Shown piece after piece: positions 12,282-23,168 of a stretch of 64,000 nucleotides of DNA. Each line of letters starts with the position of its first letter. Position 1 is the stretch's first letter. Source of the stretch: Cryptomeria japonica (taxonomy: Eukaryota; Streptophyta; Pinopsida; Cupressales; Cupressaceae); the NCBI RefSeq assembly GCF_030272615.1, contig NC_081406.1, positions 185,477,770-185,541,769 on the forward strand. The letters run 5' to 3'. The notes under the pieces were generated by a model, which made no database searches, was not told the origin of the DNA, and was given only the letters and a program-made list of their open reading frames with translations. The position numbers and the translations under genes are program-made.

Positions 12282-15200
12282 TGACAGTCCTCCCCTCTTG
12301 GAGATGCTTGCCCACAAGCAACTGAAACACCAATCCTCCACCATCCCAAATAAGACGTAAACAAATCATTGCATGTAACTGTTGCTCATCTCTGATATAA
12401 ACAACATGCAATACCTCGGTCTGGAATGGCTCCTCAAAATGCTGAAGCACCTGTGCTGTCAAATCAACACTGCTTGGGTCCCAGAGCGAAGCATAGCTCC
12501 CGCTGAATACCTCAAGTGAGCAATGGAAAACTATATCATCTCCATAGATCAAATATCCATAAATTCCAAGATCACTAGTGTGTCGGTAATCACCAACATG
12601 CATAACATCTGTCATAATATCTAATGAATGCCAATCCATGGAAGACCCTCTATGATCTGACCCCATTTGACACAAGTGACACACAACTGCCACACACTGC
12701 TGCTGATGTGCTGGAAGATCTAATGCCAACTCACTAAACAATATATAATACTGACTAAAATCATCACTGTCCAGACTGGCATCTAAAAATATGTAATCAC
12801 CAACCAGCAATGAAACAATCACCCTGTCTAGAGAATCAGGTGAAACTGCCACATCAACTGGCTCAAAGTACTCACTAGGAGTAACATCACATAACTCATC
12901 CACGTTAGCTATCTGATGACAATCAACCTGTGGATCAATTGTTGTCCCACTCTGCTCGATAAACTGAGATGGATAGTGGGTAAACTCCAGCTCCATCCTC
13001 ATGAAATTCCGAACATACCGTCCAAGTGTCAACAACCACTGTACACCCATGACTACATCTATACATCTGAAGTGAAGCAACCCATGTAGGATCCACGAAA
13101 GAAAGGTATTACACATGTCTATACCATGATCCCACACAAACCACCTGTAGGACATAAACTGCTCCTGTTGCTCTCCTCTGATATAAGTGCCATATAATCT
13201 TAATATTTGGAGCAACATACTATAATCCCTATAAGATGTTTTATCAAATGAATCAACACCTGGATCCCAAATAAAACTAAATCCACATCCATCTGTCATG
13301 AAGAGACAATGATAGTAAGAGGCATCCTCGATACCGTGTCTCTCTACAGCCACTGTGAAACTCTCACACCTGTGATAACCATCCACAACAACACACCTGC
13401 TAATCCATGCATCATCCTTCCCCCATGATCCTGGATGAAGTCTCTGTGTCAAGGAGATGAAAAACTCTGACAGTCGCTGCTCATCATAACGGTTGATTGT
13501 TTGCTGATCCTGCAAACAATCCATCCCAAACTGCTGGATCAGGTGCCTGCAATCAATAACTCTATCCTCTGAAGATGGGAGAGCACTATCGCAACACGGA
13601 TAGTATAAGTCCCGAACCAACTCACATCTGCGAGCCATCCAATCATCTACAATCGGACTAAAAAAGAAATGAAGTGCACTCCTCACGAGGTAATCTAAAT
13701 GGACTCTCGTAGGCTCACTCAATGGCTCTGTGTCATAATCTTGTCCATCAAACTCATCATCACTCCCACTGCTCTCAAACCATGAATCCGAAGACAACTC
13801 ATATGTCTGAGATCCAAAATCGATAATACACCTCAACTGAGCACTGTGGCTCTGCGGTGTAACATACTGGTTTCCCTCGTCAGCTGTAAGAGGTGTAAAA
13901 GAAGATTTGCTTTCCAGAGAAGGAAACAAGTCAACAGGAGTATCATACTCCCAACCAGCTGACAAACTGCTAGTCGCCTGTGAAAACAATGATGGAGTAA
14001 TATCGTGAGTCAAATCACAACTCTTTGGTGAATCTCGTAGTGTCACAATAGAACACTGTACTGTATCTATCGCTGATGATGTCTGTGCCACTCTCAATCT
14101 ATCAGAAAGCTCCTCCAATCTGGAGTTCGCTTCTTGAAGGAACAACTGGGTATCCTCCCATGCAACAACAGTCGCCTCAAGCTCCTGAGAGAGGATATCA
14201 ACTTCCTCCTCTTCCCTCAACAAAGCACCATAACTAATAAAATCCCTCTGAAGGAGATAATCTCGGTCAGCCACTAACTGTAAATACTCATGCTTCAATA
14301 TCCCAATGGCTCCATAAAGAGCATGAAACTCTGGTAAGGAAAAATCACTGCTGCCCTGCTCATCAATCATGAGGGTGCTCCAACTATGTGTAGCCAACAA
14401 CTGGCGAGTGACATCGAAATGCTCAATAACTGTGTCTATATGCCTGTCATCAACCTTGAGTTGTCCAATCAGGTGATGAGGAGTCCGAAAATGTTGGCTC
14501 TCCTGTAACTGTACAAACTCAAAATCTACATTGTGGAAAGAATTTGTATCTGTATCCTGTACCTCTTTGTAGTCAACATCATGTATGCACTCGGCCATGG
14601 ATACAACCTCATCCAAAGTACTGCTGCTCTGTGCCTCTGAGAACACCACATCTATCAATGATGATACTGCTGAAAATGCACTGTCATCACTCTCTTCTGC
14701 ATCCCATGTGTCCGCACAACCCACTGGCTCACGATCCTGGGGTCCAGTGCTACTAAGAGAACATACTGGGCTGGATTCTAAGGTCTGATCTATAAAATCA
14801 GAATCATGATGATATGAGTTCTCAACATTCCAAGCATCATTGGTACCCGAATTTTGAATACCTTCATGTGACAGCCCATTGGCACCATCTTGCACAAGTG
14901 TAGACATTGATACCTCAAGCTGATGCAAAGGTACCTCACTGCTGTCATAAAAATCAGAATTGCTAACCTCTAAATCAGTTGCCTCTTGGGAAATCCCCTG
15001 CATGGAAGGTGAGGAAAATTCATTATCCAAAGCTGTCCTAATGTCTCCTTGAGTTGAATCCACATGTCTAACAAAATCATCACATAAATTCTTGTCCCAC
15101 TCATCGGAACTTGAGGGCACCAAAACATTCTTATGTAGAGGTATATTACCCCTAAATGAAAGTTCTCTGTCCATTCCTAATTCCTGCACCCTTGATTCTT

Positions 15201-15432
15201 CTTTCCTTCTTTGCCACTGACTTGAACTTGTAGCTACCAAGTTATTTTCGTCTGCTCCGGGTACACCCATAAATTGTGTGAAGGAAAGGAGCTCACGTAT
15301 CATCTTAGGAAGAAAACAATACTGATGATAGCTGCTCATAACTGTATCATTAAATATCTTGGCAGGAGGCATCCTTCTTTTACGTGCTGGAGAAGATGAA
15401 ACTTTTGAGTGCCCAATTTTAGTTCTAGCCAT
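12268..15432 (-). CDS. T unit 2: intact orphan ORF, 1054 residues, unknown function
   Basis: An uninterrupted frame that nearly fills the space between LTRs. It starts in a good context (ATACCATGG, A at -3 and G at +4) 246 bp after the LTR and stops 14 bp inside the other LTR, across the purine tract. Visible parts: a basic N-terminus (residues 1-25, possible nuclear signal); a long acidic, Ser-rich region (about 90-390); a predicted coiled coil (about 400-450, heptad-like Leu/Glu/Arg); then an aromatic, Cys/His/Trp-rich half without a pattern I know. The last ~50 residues (ending GKHLQEGRTVMSPL) resemble the tail of gypsy chromovirus pol, perhaps an eroded chromodomain. I see no zinc knuckle, DTG protease, YxDD, RNase H or DDE motif. 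The element must borrow its RT. Function unknown; a structural (Gag-like) or targeting role is only a guess. Confidence 0.85.
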   Translation of the reverse strand: MARTKIGHSKVSSSPARKRRMPPAKIFNDTVMSSYHQYCFLPKMIRELLSFTQFMGVPGADENNLVATSSSQWQRRKEESRVQELGMDRELSFRGNIPLHKNVLVPSSSDEWDKNLCDDFVRHVDSTQGDIRTALDNEFSSPSMQGISQEATDLEVSNSDFYDSSEVPLHQLEVSMSTLVQDGANGLSHEGIQNSGTNDAWNVENSYHHDSDFIDQTLESSPVCSLSSTGPQDREPVGCADTWDAEESDDSAFSAVSSLIDVVFSEAQSSSTLDEVVSMAECIHDVDYKEVQDTDTNSFHNVDFEFVQLQESQHFRTPHHLIGQLKVDDRHIDTVIEHFDVTRQLLATHSWSTLMIDEQGSSDFSLPEFHALYGAIGILKHEYLQLVADRDYLLQRDFISYGALLREEEEVDILSQELEATVVAWEDTQLFLQEANSRLEELSDRLRVAQTSSAIDTVQCSIVTLRDSPKSCDLTHDITPSLFSQATSSLSAGWEYDTPVDLFPSLESKSSFTPLTADEGNQYVTPQSHSAQLRCIIDFGSQTYELSSDSWFESSGSDDEFDGQDYDTEPLSEPTRVHLDYLVRSALHFFFSPIVDDWMARRCELVRDLYYPCCDSALPSSEDRVIDCRHLIQQFGMDCLQDQQTINRYDEQRLSEFFISLTQRLHPGSWGKDDAWISRCVVVDGYHRCESFTVAVERHGIEDASYYHCLFMTDGCGFSFIWDPGVDSFDKTSYRDYSMLLQILRLYGTYIRGEQQEQFMSYRWFVWDHGIDMCNTFLSWILHGLLHFRCIDVVMGVQWLLTLGRYVRNFMRMELEFTHYPSQFIEQSGTTIDPQVDCHQIANVDELCDVTPSEYFEPVDVAVSPDSLDRVIVSLLVGDYIFLDASLDSDDFSQYYILFSELALDLPAHQQQCVAVVCHLCQMGSDHRGSSMDWHSLDIMTDVMHVGDYRHTSDLGIYGYLIYGDDIVFHCSLEVFSGSYASLWDPSSVDLTAQVLQHFEEPFQTEVLHVVYIRDEQQLHAMICLRLIWDGGGLVFQLLVGKHLQEGRTVMSPL

Positions 15433-15678
15433 GGTATTTACCTGTAACTAAACTAATATCCCAACGGATCTTGAAAGTCGAAATAAAAGTTTGTTCTCAA
15501 CAATTTTGGGACTTTGGCCAACGTATTGTCTTACTAGCTGTCGACTGTAAGCATAAATGTGTAGGCTGACAACTACCCGGTTGCTGATATGAATTATCAA
15601 AACCTTTTTATCCAGTACCCAAATGTGATAATTTCTCATAAACCCTACAGGCTGGCAGGATGCAGGCTCTGATACCAC
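15433..15678 (-). other. T unit 2 leader with tRNA-iMet primer binding site
   Basis: Same layout as 10652-10897. TGGTATCAGAGC lies at 15666-15677, one base from the right LTR. One difference from unit 1 is visible by eye (position 15540 against 10759). Confidence 0.85.
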
Positions 15679-17036
15679 TGAAAGATCCCTGATAGATCTT
15701 TGCTGTTAACCTGCTGTAATTTTTTTATTTTTAATTCTGTTTTCCTGTTTATTTAAGTTTTTCTTATAGAACTAGACAGAAGTGCAGCAAGGGTTGTTTA
15801 CTTTTGTGTTTTTGATTGTTTTATAGCATAGGAAGGAATATATAACAGCAAATATGAAGCCATACTGAAATAAATGAGTTATACAGCAAAAGTCAGAATT
15901 ATTGCAAATCGTACCAGGCAGATTTGTCTGAATTACAAAGCCAAACAATGAATCCAATGTATTTCCCAAGCTCTCATACAAATTCGAAGTCAAACTGGAA
16001 GATGAAGAATGTTCTCCAAACCCACATACACTGGAAGTGAATACAAGCAATACCCTATACACCACGTGGTGTATTTGCTGCAAATGGCATTCCTCCAGCT
16101 GCAATGAACCACGTCTCCACTGGAAAGATGGTAGGCTACGCTGAAACCCTACTGAGAATTGATGCCTCTGTCCTTAATCACCACGCACAACGCCTTATAA
16201 GTCCGGTGCCAAAGATTGCTGAGGGCTACGTCCCAGCCAATCCTAATCCTGGGGTTTGCGTCCCAGTCTAGAAATCGCTCTCCAGAGCAAATTCATACAA
16301 GTTGTCAAATATGCAAAAGATGATCATAGAATGAAGCTCCTATCCCCTTATAACCCCTCTCAATTGCAAATCGAACCCTAATTATCTCCAAGTGGCATGG
16401 TCTAGTGGAAATGTTATAATTTCTTATTTTAAAGTGGTCATGTTACTAGAAAATGACCTTTTTCCTCATAGACAGAAATCCGCTCACTGAATTGCCCTGA
16501 GACCAAAGAGAAAGATTTAAAGAATTTCAAGATCTTTCCAACGAGCTATCACACAATAGGGTGCGCATCCAGATGAGGCCAAAAATCCCCTTATTACTCC
16601 AAAATGGCTAACAACTTAGCCTTATTTAATTATTAAACGCTAACTTAGGAAATATTAAAAATATAACCCAAATAGCCATAAAATGCCCAACTGACATTAC
16701 AAACCCTAAAATCATCCTGTCACCTGTCTGTGACTGAAGTCGGAAATCAAGGATTCACTGGTAGTCTCATCCCTAAAATCTAGGGATGCTCCTAAAATTT
16801 AGGAAACAAGCCCAATCTCTCTGAAACTGAACCCAAAGAGGCATCTCATGGAGACCCAACCTTGGGCATGATCAAACCTCCTAAAAAGTAGGAACTGCCT
16901 CCTAAAAACAAGGAATGTCTCCCAATTGATCAATAACTGCTAGAACACTAAGTCTCCAACACTGAATAACCATACCGGGTCTCTGTCCAACCCTGTCAGC
17001 CTACACGACCCCATAATAAGCTGACTCACATGTCTC
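15679..17036 (-). repeat. T element, right LTR (outer end missing)
   Basis: Copies the first 1358 bp of the 1384-bp LTR with a handful of substitutions, then breaks at ACATGTCT into unrelated sequence. About 26 bp of the 5' terminus (element sense) are lost. Both outer ends of the tandem array are thus damaged, and no clean target duplication flanks it. Confidence 0.9.
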
Positions 17037-17383
17037 CAAACAGGAAGATTACAATCAGGAATTATTCCAACCTAGATGCTGAAAGAGTAACATAACTAGG
17101 AATGAAGTTGTGGCAAGATTCCAGCCCTCCAAGTGCTGCACGTGGGAAGGAAAGTGGCTGCCAGGTACAGCCGTACGGCTGCCAAGTACACCCAACTGGT
17201 TAGAAACCCCAAAGCCCACGCTGAACTCTATCAGAATTGCTGAACCTCCAGAAAGAATGCCGTACAATCTCCAAGATGCTAATAGCTGCAAACAAATCCA
17301 AACCACTGTATTGGGGGCTACGTCCCAAACAGGCAAGGCATTGGGGTTGGCGTCCCAGATGCTGAAAAGCTCTTCCAGAGACA
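17037..17383. repeat. Fragment of an LTR related to the T LTR (right copy)
   Basis: Positions 17139-17383 repeat 5832-6080 in the same orientation; 17037-17138 has weaker similarity to the upstream part of the same LTR region. It joins the G3 internal ORF directly at about 17384. Together with the left copy it brackets the T array with a ~250-bp direct repeat, far longer than a target duplication. Confidence 0.65.
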
Positions 17384-17391
17384 AGTAAATA

Positions 17392-18285
17392 ATGAAGATA
17401 CCTATGGATGAATCATCACCCTCTAATAATCAAAATTCTTTGGATGAGTCTGAAGTTCCTGAAAAAGATTCTTCTCAACTTGAATCTACACATGAAAAGG
17501 CTTTTGATCCTGAGAAGGTTCTTGCAGAAGACGATTGGGGATCTCTTGATTTCAATCCCACCTTTGTAGGTGAGTATAGGGTTCCTCCTAGAGAGCTTAA
17601 AGTTAAAAAGAAGGAAGAAACTAGAGATCAATCAGTCTTACCTGAACCTATGAGCAATAATTTTGTGGCTGCTTCTCAAACTTCTTCTCCTCACACCTCT
17701 AATTCTAAAGAATTTGATTCTTTGTCTTATGAAAAACCACCTTTTCTTTCTGAAATGGCTAATCGTTATGGTCGTGGTTTTCATATTTTGGCTAAGAGTG
17801 GCTATAGTGGAAATGGTTGTGGCGCAAATGAACAAGGAATTAAAGTTCCTTTAGAACATAACATGCATGGATATTCATTTGGACTTGGATATAATCTTTC
17901 TAAGCCCACCAAAGCATCTAAAAGACCATCTCTCAATGTGAATGCTATATTTAGTAGTGATGATGATCTCACTTCAACTAAATCATCTTCTACTTCTATC
18001 AACTCTCATTCCCCTCAGAAGGAAATCTTGGCGATGAACAAATCTCTTTATGACTCCCCTCAAATTTCTAAATCCACTTATGAATCTTTATCTCCTATTC
18101 ATCATAAAGTCCTTTCCTCCAGGGATAAGGCTCTAATAAATTACACTCATCTCTCTTCTAAGATTTCTCGTAACTTTCCTTCTTCAATTTTTATCATTTT
18201 ATACATGTTTTTGATCTCACTTATAGTTGAGCATTCAGCATGTCATATTCAAATACCTCATTCAATCTATCATGTCTTTAAATAA
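17392..18285 (+). CDS. G3 internal ORF with a G-patch-like domain
   Basis: A 297-codon frame, intact, in G3 orientation. Residues 1-120 are Ser/Glu/Asp-rich and look disordered. Around residues 123-170 lies a glycine pattern (YGRGFHILAKSGYSGNG, then ANEQG, then FGLGY) that fits a G-patch: GxGxxxLxKxGYxxxGxG..G. After that it is Ser/Thr/Lys-rich, with a hydrophobic C-terminus (about 262-285) that may be read-through of non-coding DNA. G-patches bind RNA helicases or nucleic acid, and one follows the protease in betaretroviruses. In G1 (61018-61165) a similar motif follows the aspartic protease, so this ORF is probably the post-protease part of a gypsy polyprotein whose gag, protease and RT are gone. 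The ATG at 17392 lies 8 bp from the junction with foreign LTR sequence and need not be the natural start. Confidence 0.6.
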   Translation: MKIPMDESSPSNNQNSLDESEVPEKDSSQLESTHEKAFDPEKVLAEDDWGSLDFNPTFVGEYRVPPRELKVKKKEETRDQSVLPEPMSNNFVAASQTSSPHTSNSKEFDSLSYEKPPFLSEMANRYGRGFHILAKSGYSGNGCGANEQGIKVPLEHNMHGYSFGLGYNLSKPTKASKRPSLNVNAIFSSDDDLTSTKSSSTSINSHSPQKEILAMNKSLYDSPQISKSTYESLSPIHHKVLSSRDKALINYTHLSSKISRNFPSSIFIILYMFLISLIVEHSACHIQIPHSIYHVFK

Positions 18286-20059
18286 CATTAATGGCTATTA
18301 TGTTGCTCATCATTATGTGACATTGGTAGCTCATTTACTGGGGGCTCATTATCATTCACGATGGTACAATTTCAAGTGCAATCATATTTTTGGAAGCAAC
18401 ATAATAGCCTAATTTTCTATGTTATCTCTTGTTCCTATGGGGACAAGAGTGATTTCATACATCTCTTCTTTTTATGGTTAAAATTTCCCTTTGGGGTAAT
18501 AGTGTGGAAATATTGATCATCTTTTCTTTAGAATCCTCTTTTCCTAGATATGGGAGAAGATGTGTATTCTCTTTCTTATCCTACCCACTTCTTGTAAGGA
18601 GCATTTTACATACACTAATGTCTTGCTTGCATGAACTCATGTGAGTATGTAGTACATTTTTCTTATGTTTAAATCCCTCCCTAGAAGATTCTATAAGTCC
18701 TTCTCATTGTCCTTATCCTTGGGAGGCAATGATCTTTCCTTATTTTTATCTAAGGATCCACTTTTTCCTATTTCGTGGATGGTGTGAACTTTATTACTTG
18801 ATGTTATTCCTTGTATGTATTTGTTGTTGTTTGTTCAAGGATTCTCTCTCACAAGAGGTGTAAGTCCTTGACTACAACCTCTTTTGCACTTGGTAAAATA
18901 CATCCATAATGAATTCACTCTCCTAGTTGGGTTAAAAAGAGCGTCATCCTTCATTAAGAATCACTCTCACCTCGCAAAAGAAGGAAGTATTGCATTCTTA
19001 TTCTCTTCTTAGACAATTCCTCTCAGGGATAGGTGTCTTTTGTACAAAGATCTCTTCTCCTCTAAGGATCTCCTCTACACATACTACAAGATATCCCTTT
19101 TCAACTATCTTATCCTTGCTTAAAGAGTGCAAAACTCTCTTGCTTGGATCTATGACATTGTTGCATTTTTGGGGTATCTTCTTTTGTGATGAAGGTAGGT
19201 ATCCTTGTTCTACTTTACTTATGACATAAACATTACACTTTTTGAGCAATGGGTCATTCTCGGAACCAGAGCACAGACTCTTAGAGCGAGATCTCATGCT
19301 TTTGTACTATACATATATAGGTAGTAGCATACTCGGGCATAGACTCCTATGAGGTGCTTCTAACCTCCCTTACACACACATGCACGAGGTTGAGTGGAAC
19401 TAGCAGCATAAGGCTAGACTTTCTCACTCTCGTCCCTTACATGGATCACCTAGACAGACTCTAGGGGCTAGTTTTCCATGTCCTTTTCCCATGGATCACC
19501 TAGACAAGATCTAGGGGCAAGAAGTCCATGTTTTCTCTCTCACTATTCTTCTCATGGATCACCAATGTGTGTATTCATGCTTTTTTCCTTTCTTTTCTTC
19601 TCTTTGCATTTTGTTTCCATTTACATCCTTCATCTTGTGTTAGAGAACTCTCAAATCCTCACACTCTTTGTTGTGTTGGAATTGAGATTTAGTCCTCTTT
19701 CTTACCAAATGATTCTCCATTAGTTTTTGATCTCATATCAAATCTTCTTGTGAGCATTTTTCATCAATATTCTTTACCAATTTGAAGTGGTAAACATGAT
19801 ACCCTATTTCAACTCACTAAAATTAGCAAGCCAAAACAGGGGGGGGCATATAGCTACCCTCGAATTTTCATCACCTTCCTTAGTAAGCATTAGGTGATTT
19901 TGTGATCTAACATGTGGTTTTGTAGGTTATGGTTCCTAACTGTGTACTGTAGATACCGCTGGGGGCTTCGTTCGACAGACTTATGGATATATCCTTTTTC
20001 AAATAATGTTTACTTTCTTGTACTTTAGCTTGCATATGCAGGTAGTGTTCATATGACCG
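18286..20059 (+). other. G3 3' untranslated / non-coding region
   Basis: About 1.8 kb with no supported gene on either strand. It holds a local duplication of a ~55-bp unit around CATGGATCACCTAGACA (19441-19560, about 2.3 copies) and a G run near 19840. RT and integrase, expected before the 3' LTR of a full gypsy element, are absent. Confidence 0.6.
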
Positions 20060-20076
20060 CTAAAGTGGGGGCTAAA
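20060..20076 (+). other. G3 polypurine tract
   Basis: CTAAAGTGGGGGCTAAA directly precedes the 3' LTR start TGTAGC. This fixes G3 on the + strand and the LTR start. Confidence 0.85.
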
Positions 20077-21765
20077 TGTAGCATCGTAAATTGTACGCAC
20101 TTGCTAGGGTGGTACAATTTCACACCTAGTTTAGCACCCGCCTTGGCGCATTTTGCATTTTGCATTGCATTTCCCCTTTAGCACTTAATTAATTAAAGTA
20201 ATTAGGTCTAAGGTCCTATTTCATCATCTTCCATATCATAAAGTTGGGCCCTTTTCATTAAAGTTTGCCCCTTTCATTTTATTCCTCTAATACATCATTT
20301 AATCAAAAACCCTAATTAGGTCCTATTTTGAACTTGGGGGCTTGATTTAGGGGGTCAAAACATCTCGAAATCACCTGTAACTTCGGGATTCTCTCTAAAA
20401 TCATCATATCCAATGACCCTGAAAATTTGGTGAAAATTTGTCAGGACCATGGCGCCCGGAGAGGACCATGGTGCCCGGAGTGCACACGGTCCTGGACATT
20501 TTTCCCGAAATTTTAGGAGCACGATCCAATCATAAAATAAAGCTTAACCCCAAGAAATTGGTGGGAGATTCAATCTCTAGGTCGGCCTAAAATTGAAATT
20601 AAGACCTAGGGTTTCATATATAAGAGCTCTCTTTCTTCATTTGAAAGGATCCGATTTTTGGCTTCAGGGACCTTCTTTGCAGCGAAAGAGCAGATCTTTG
20701 AAGACTTCAACAACATTCAACATCCATCCATCAAGCATTCATCAATTTCATTCATCCATTTAGGGCTTTGAAGACATTGAAGAGCAATAGGGGATCACCG
20801 ACTGAAGATTGGCTTGTACCCCTCCCTTGGGGTTGGGTATGATTTCATGTTGTTTTCATGTCTTTGCATAAGCCTCATTATATCATTTGTATTCATGCTT
20901 TAGATCACTTTGCATCTTGATTTAGAGCATTTACATTATCATTTGCAAGCATTTAGGGTTTACTTTCTAGGTTGCTCTAGTTTGCTTACTTGCATTTTAG
21001 GATCTTGCACACACACAAGGTCTGCACACACAACTTTTACTATACAACTTGGCTATTCGTGGAGGTGGAAATCACCAAAGTGGGGGTTTGACTAAGGCAA
21101 AACCCTATATAGCCGCCCACCATACCTTTTCAGATATAAGTGCAGGTTTCGGGATTCGGACGACGCCGCAAGTTGCAGATCTGACGGAAGCAGACGGAGA
21201 CTGAACTTCACACCAAATTGCAAAGCAAAAGACTAGGACAGGGGCGCGGGGCGCCCTGGTCCTGCCAGGACAGGGGCGCTGGGTGCCTTGGTCCCTGGGA
21301 CAGGGGCACTGGGCACCCTGGTCCTTCTGTCAGACAACAGTTTTAGCATTTTTCTGACAGCTTTTCAGGTTGCAAAACAACAGTTTTAGGTGCAGAATCA
21401 AGACAGTGGCGCCTGCGCCCCCGTCCCGAACATTTCCACTCAGATTTTAACCCCAGGTATGCATCTGCATTCTTGTCTTGTCCTTGTGTTTACAACTTTC
21501 CATTGTTTAAATCTTAATTCTACAATCTTGTGCTCAAAGTTACTAGTTCATACTTACACTTTAGGGTTAATAGTTGAACTTGTATCATTCTATCTATCAT
21601 TTGCAACAAAGGAATAGAAATCCTACTAGGTAGCCCGTGGCTCTCTCTTCCACAAAAAGAAGTAGCCAATTGTGTGATACCTCTAGGCTCTTTCGTATTC
21701 CACAAGTGTGTGATTGAAAGTGAGATTAGGGCATGTTTGCTTGGTGTCACTTTTTCCCCTACACA
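20077..21765 (+). repeat. G3 3' LTR
   Basis: Starts TGTAGCATCG after the purine tract and is the only complete copy (about 1.69 kb). Its first 710 bp match 5122-5831. The right edge is set by the resumed E2 coding sequence: flank ACCTTGGT recurs at 21765-21772, so the last base is uncertain by a few bp. The TATA-like ATATATAAG is at 20616-20624. A GC-rich triplicated block lies at about 21234-21330. Confidence 0.85.
21234..21330. repeat. GC-rich ~32-bp tandem repeat in G3 LTR
   Basis: Three adjacent units of the form GGACAGGGGCGC..GGCGCCCTGGTCC, each partly self-complementary, in AT-rich surroundings. A related motif (GGACCATGGCGCCCGGAG, twice) lies in the first half of the same LTR. Confidence 0.75.
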
Positions 21766-23168
21766 CCTTGGTTGTATCTTGTTTCTCTCTTTTTAAAATT
21801 TTGCCCTTTGGCAACTTCGTGCTCAGTGTAAATGCTGCTTCTTGAGCTTCAGATTCTTCCTTAATCGAAAGTTGATCATTATTCCTACTTCCTGGCTTAG
21901 TAGGTGTGGAGGTAGAACCTTCTCCAAATTTTTTAGTTAAATCCTTGATCATTTTAGTGAGTTTTCTGGCAGCCTTCGGTACTACAATGCTCATTTTTAC
22001 TTTTTCTTTAACCTCTTCATAGGTGCCATAACTAATCTAGGTAGCATGCCTTGGAGGTGCCAAAAAGGCATCTATCTATTGTTGAGCAATGTCAAAATCT
22101 ATCTCATAACCCATAGGCAGTAAAGATTGAGTCCTGGGTTCTACTGTATTGACATAACAATAATCGGTATCCACTTCAAAACATATAGTATCCTTGTACT
22201 TTTCCACTAGTTGAGGTGGAATCTTGTACCTACTATGATTCTTTTCTTGAAATCTGTTGAAGTAATCATCCATTATCATATTGAAGTTATCACCTAGCTT
22301 ATTGATGAAATCATTTATTTGATGGGTGATTGGTCGATGTAATTCCCAAACGATGTTACCGACTGATGGAAAGAATTTATGAAAATAGAAGAACATACAC
22401 ACTAAAGTTACACACTAAGAGTGACCCAAACTTTAGTGTGTTAGCAGTATTATACTTCTTCTGTTTCCTTATTGTATTGAGATTTTCAAAAAGATTCTTC
22501 AATAGCACTTCACATAAATCAATTTGCATACCCTTTTTAACAATTTTATAAGCCAAATCTATAGCTACACATGGTACACTATTTTCTCTTGCAGACTGGA
22601 AGAAACAATAACCAATAACTCTAATAGCAAAATTGAGTTCTGCATCAATCAAATTGTTCAACTTAAGACCTCTGCAATCAGACTTAATTCCTGTTAATGT
22701 TATCAATTCCTTCTATGAAATCATCTTCTATGCTCAGGCATGGTCAAATATAGGGTATCTGGTTATTATGTGAATAATCTCCTTGGTGATCTTGAAAGGT
22801 TGATCCTCTAACCACATAAAATAGTCATATACTTGGCTCAAGACAAATTTGACCCATTGGGGTTTGAAGACTCGAGGATAGGTTAGGGCTTCGGTCAATC
22901 CCTTAACTTTGATATGCTCAAACTTGCCATCTAGTATTCCATCAATGCACAATTAATCATACATATCCTTAATCTCAATATGACCTAGCTCTTCAACACG
23001 ACACTTGGTATAAAATCTAACATCTTCGATCAACAGAACCCTATCCAGAATAAGAGAGAATGCAGTTTTCTCATCGGGTTCGGATGCCACTTTGGGAGGT
23101 AAGGTGTATTTCAGCATAGGCTTCTCAATGGTCTCTACTACAACGGATTTTTGTACCTTGGGAGCCAT
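21766..23168 (-). pseudogene. E2 accessory ORF, N-terminal part
   Basis: Starts MAPKVQKSVVVET at 23168 and runs leftward through 22953-23168, 22734-22952, 22377-22706, 22076-22402 and 21683-21994, with single stops and frame changes. With 3130-5121 it makes a protein of roughly 1100 codons. The N-terminal half is mixed helical, with aromatic-rich stretches such as PRVFKPQWVKFVLSQVYDYF and a later KFGSLL block; the end is Lys/Ser/Thr-rich. I recognise no enzyme motif. The pattern loosely recalls plant-mobile-type domains, which I cannot confirm. It lies downstream of the zinc-knuckle ORF where pol would be expected. Confidence 0.65.

Noticed and set aside
14544-14788. Overlapping + strand frames in the T units (also 9763-10007)
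   Set aside because: They are antisense to the large ORF and exist because that ORF is long; the same happens in both units.
15448-15678. 76-codon frame upstream of the T unit 2 ORF
   Set aside because: Its ATG lies in the tRNA primer site, unit 1 has no comparable conserved frame, and the sequence is leader RNA.
18990-19297. Possible small genes on both strands in the G3 3' region
   Set aside because: Two opposing frames over the same bases, no motif, non-coding context.
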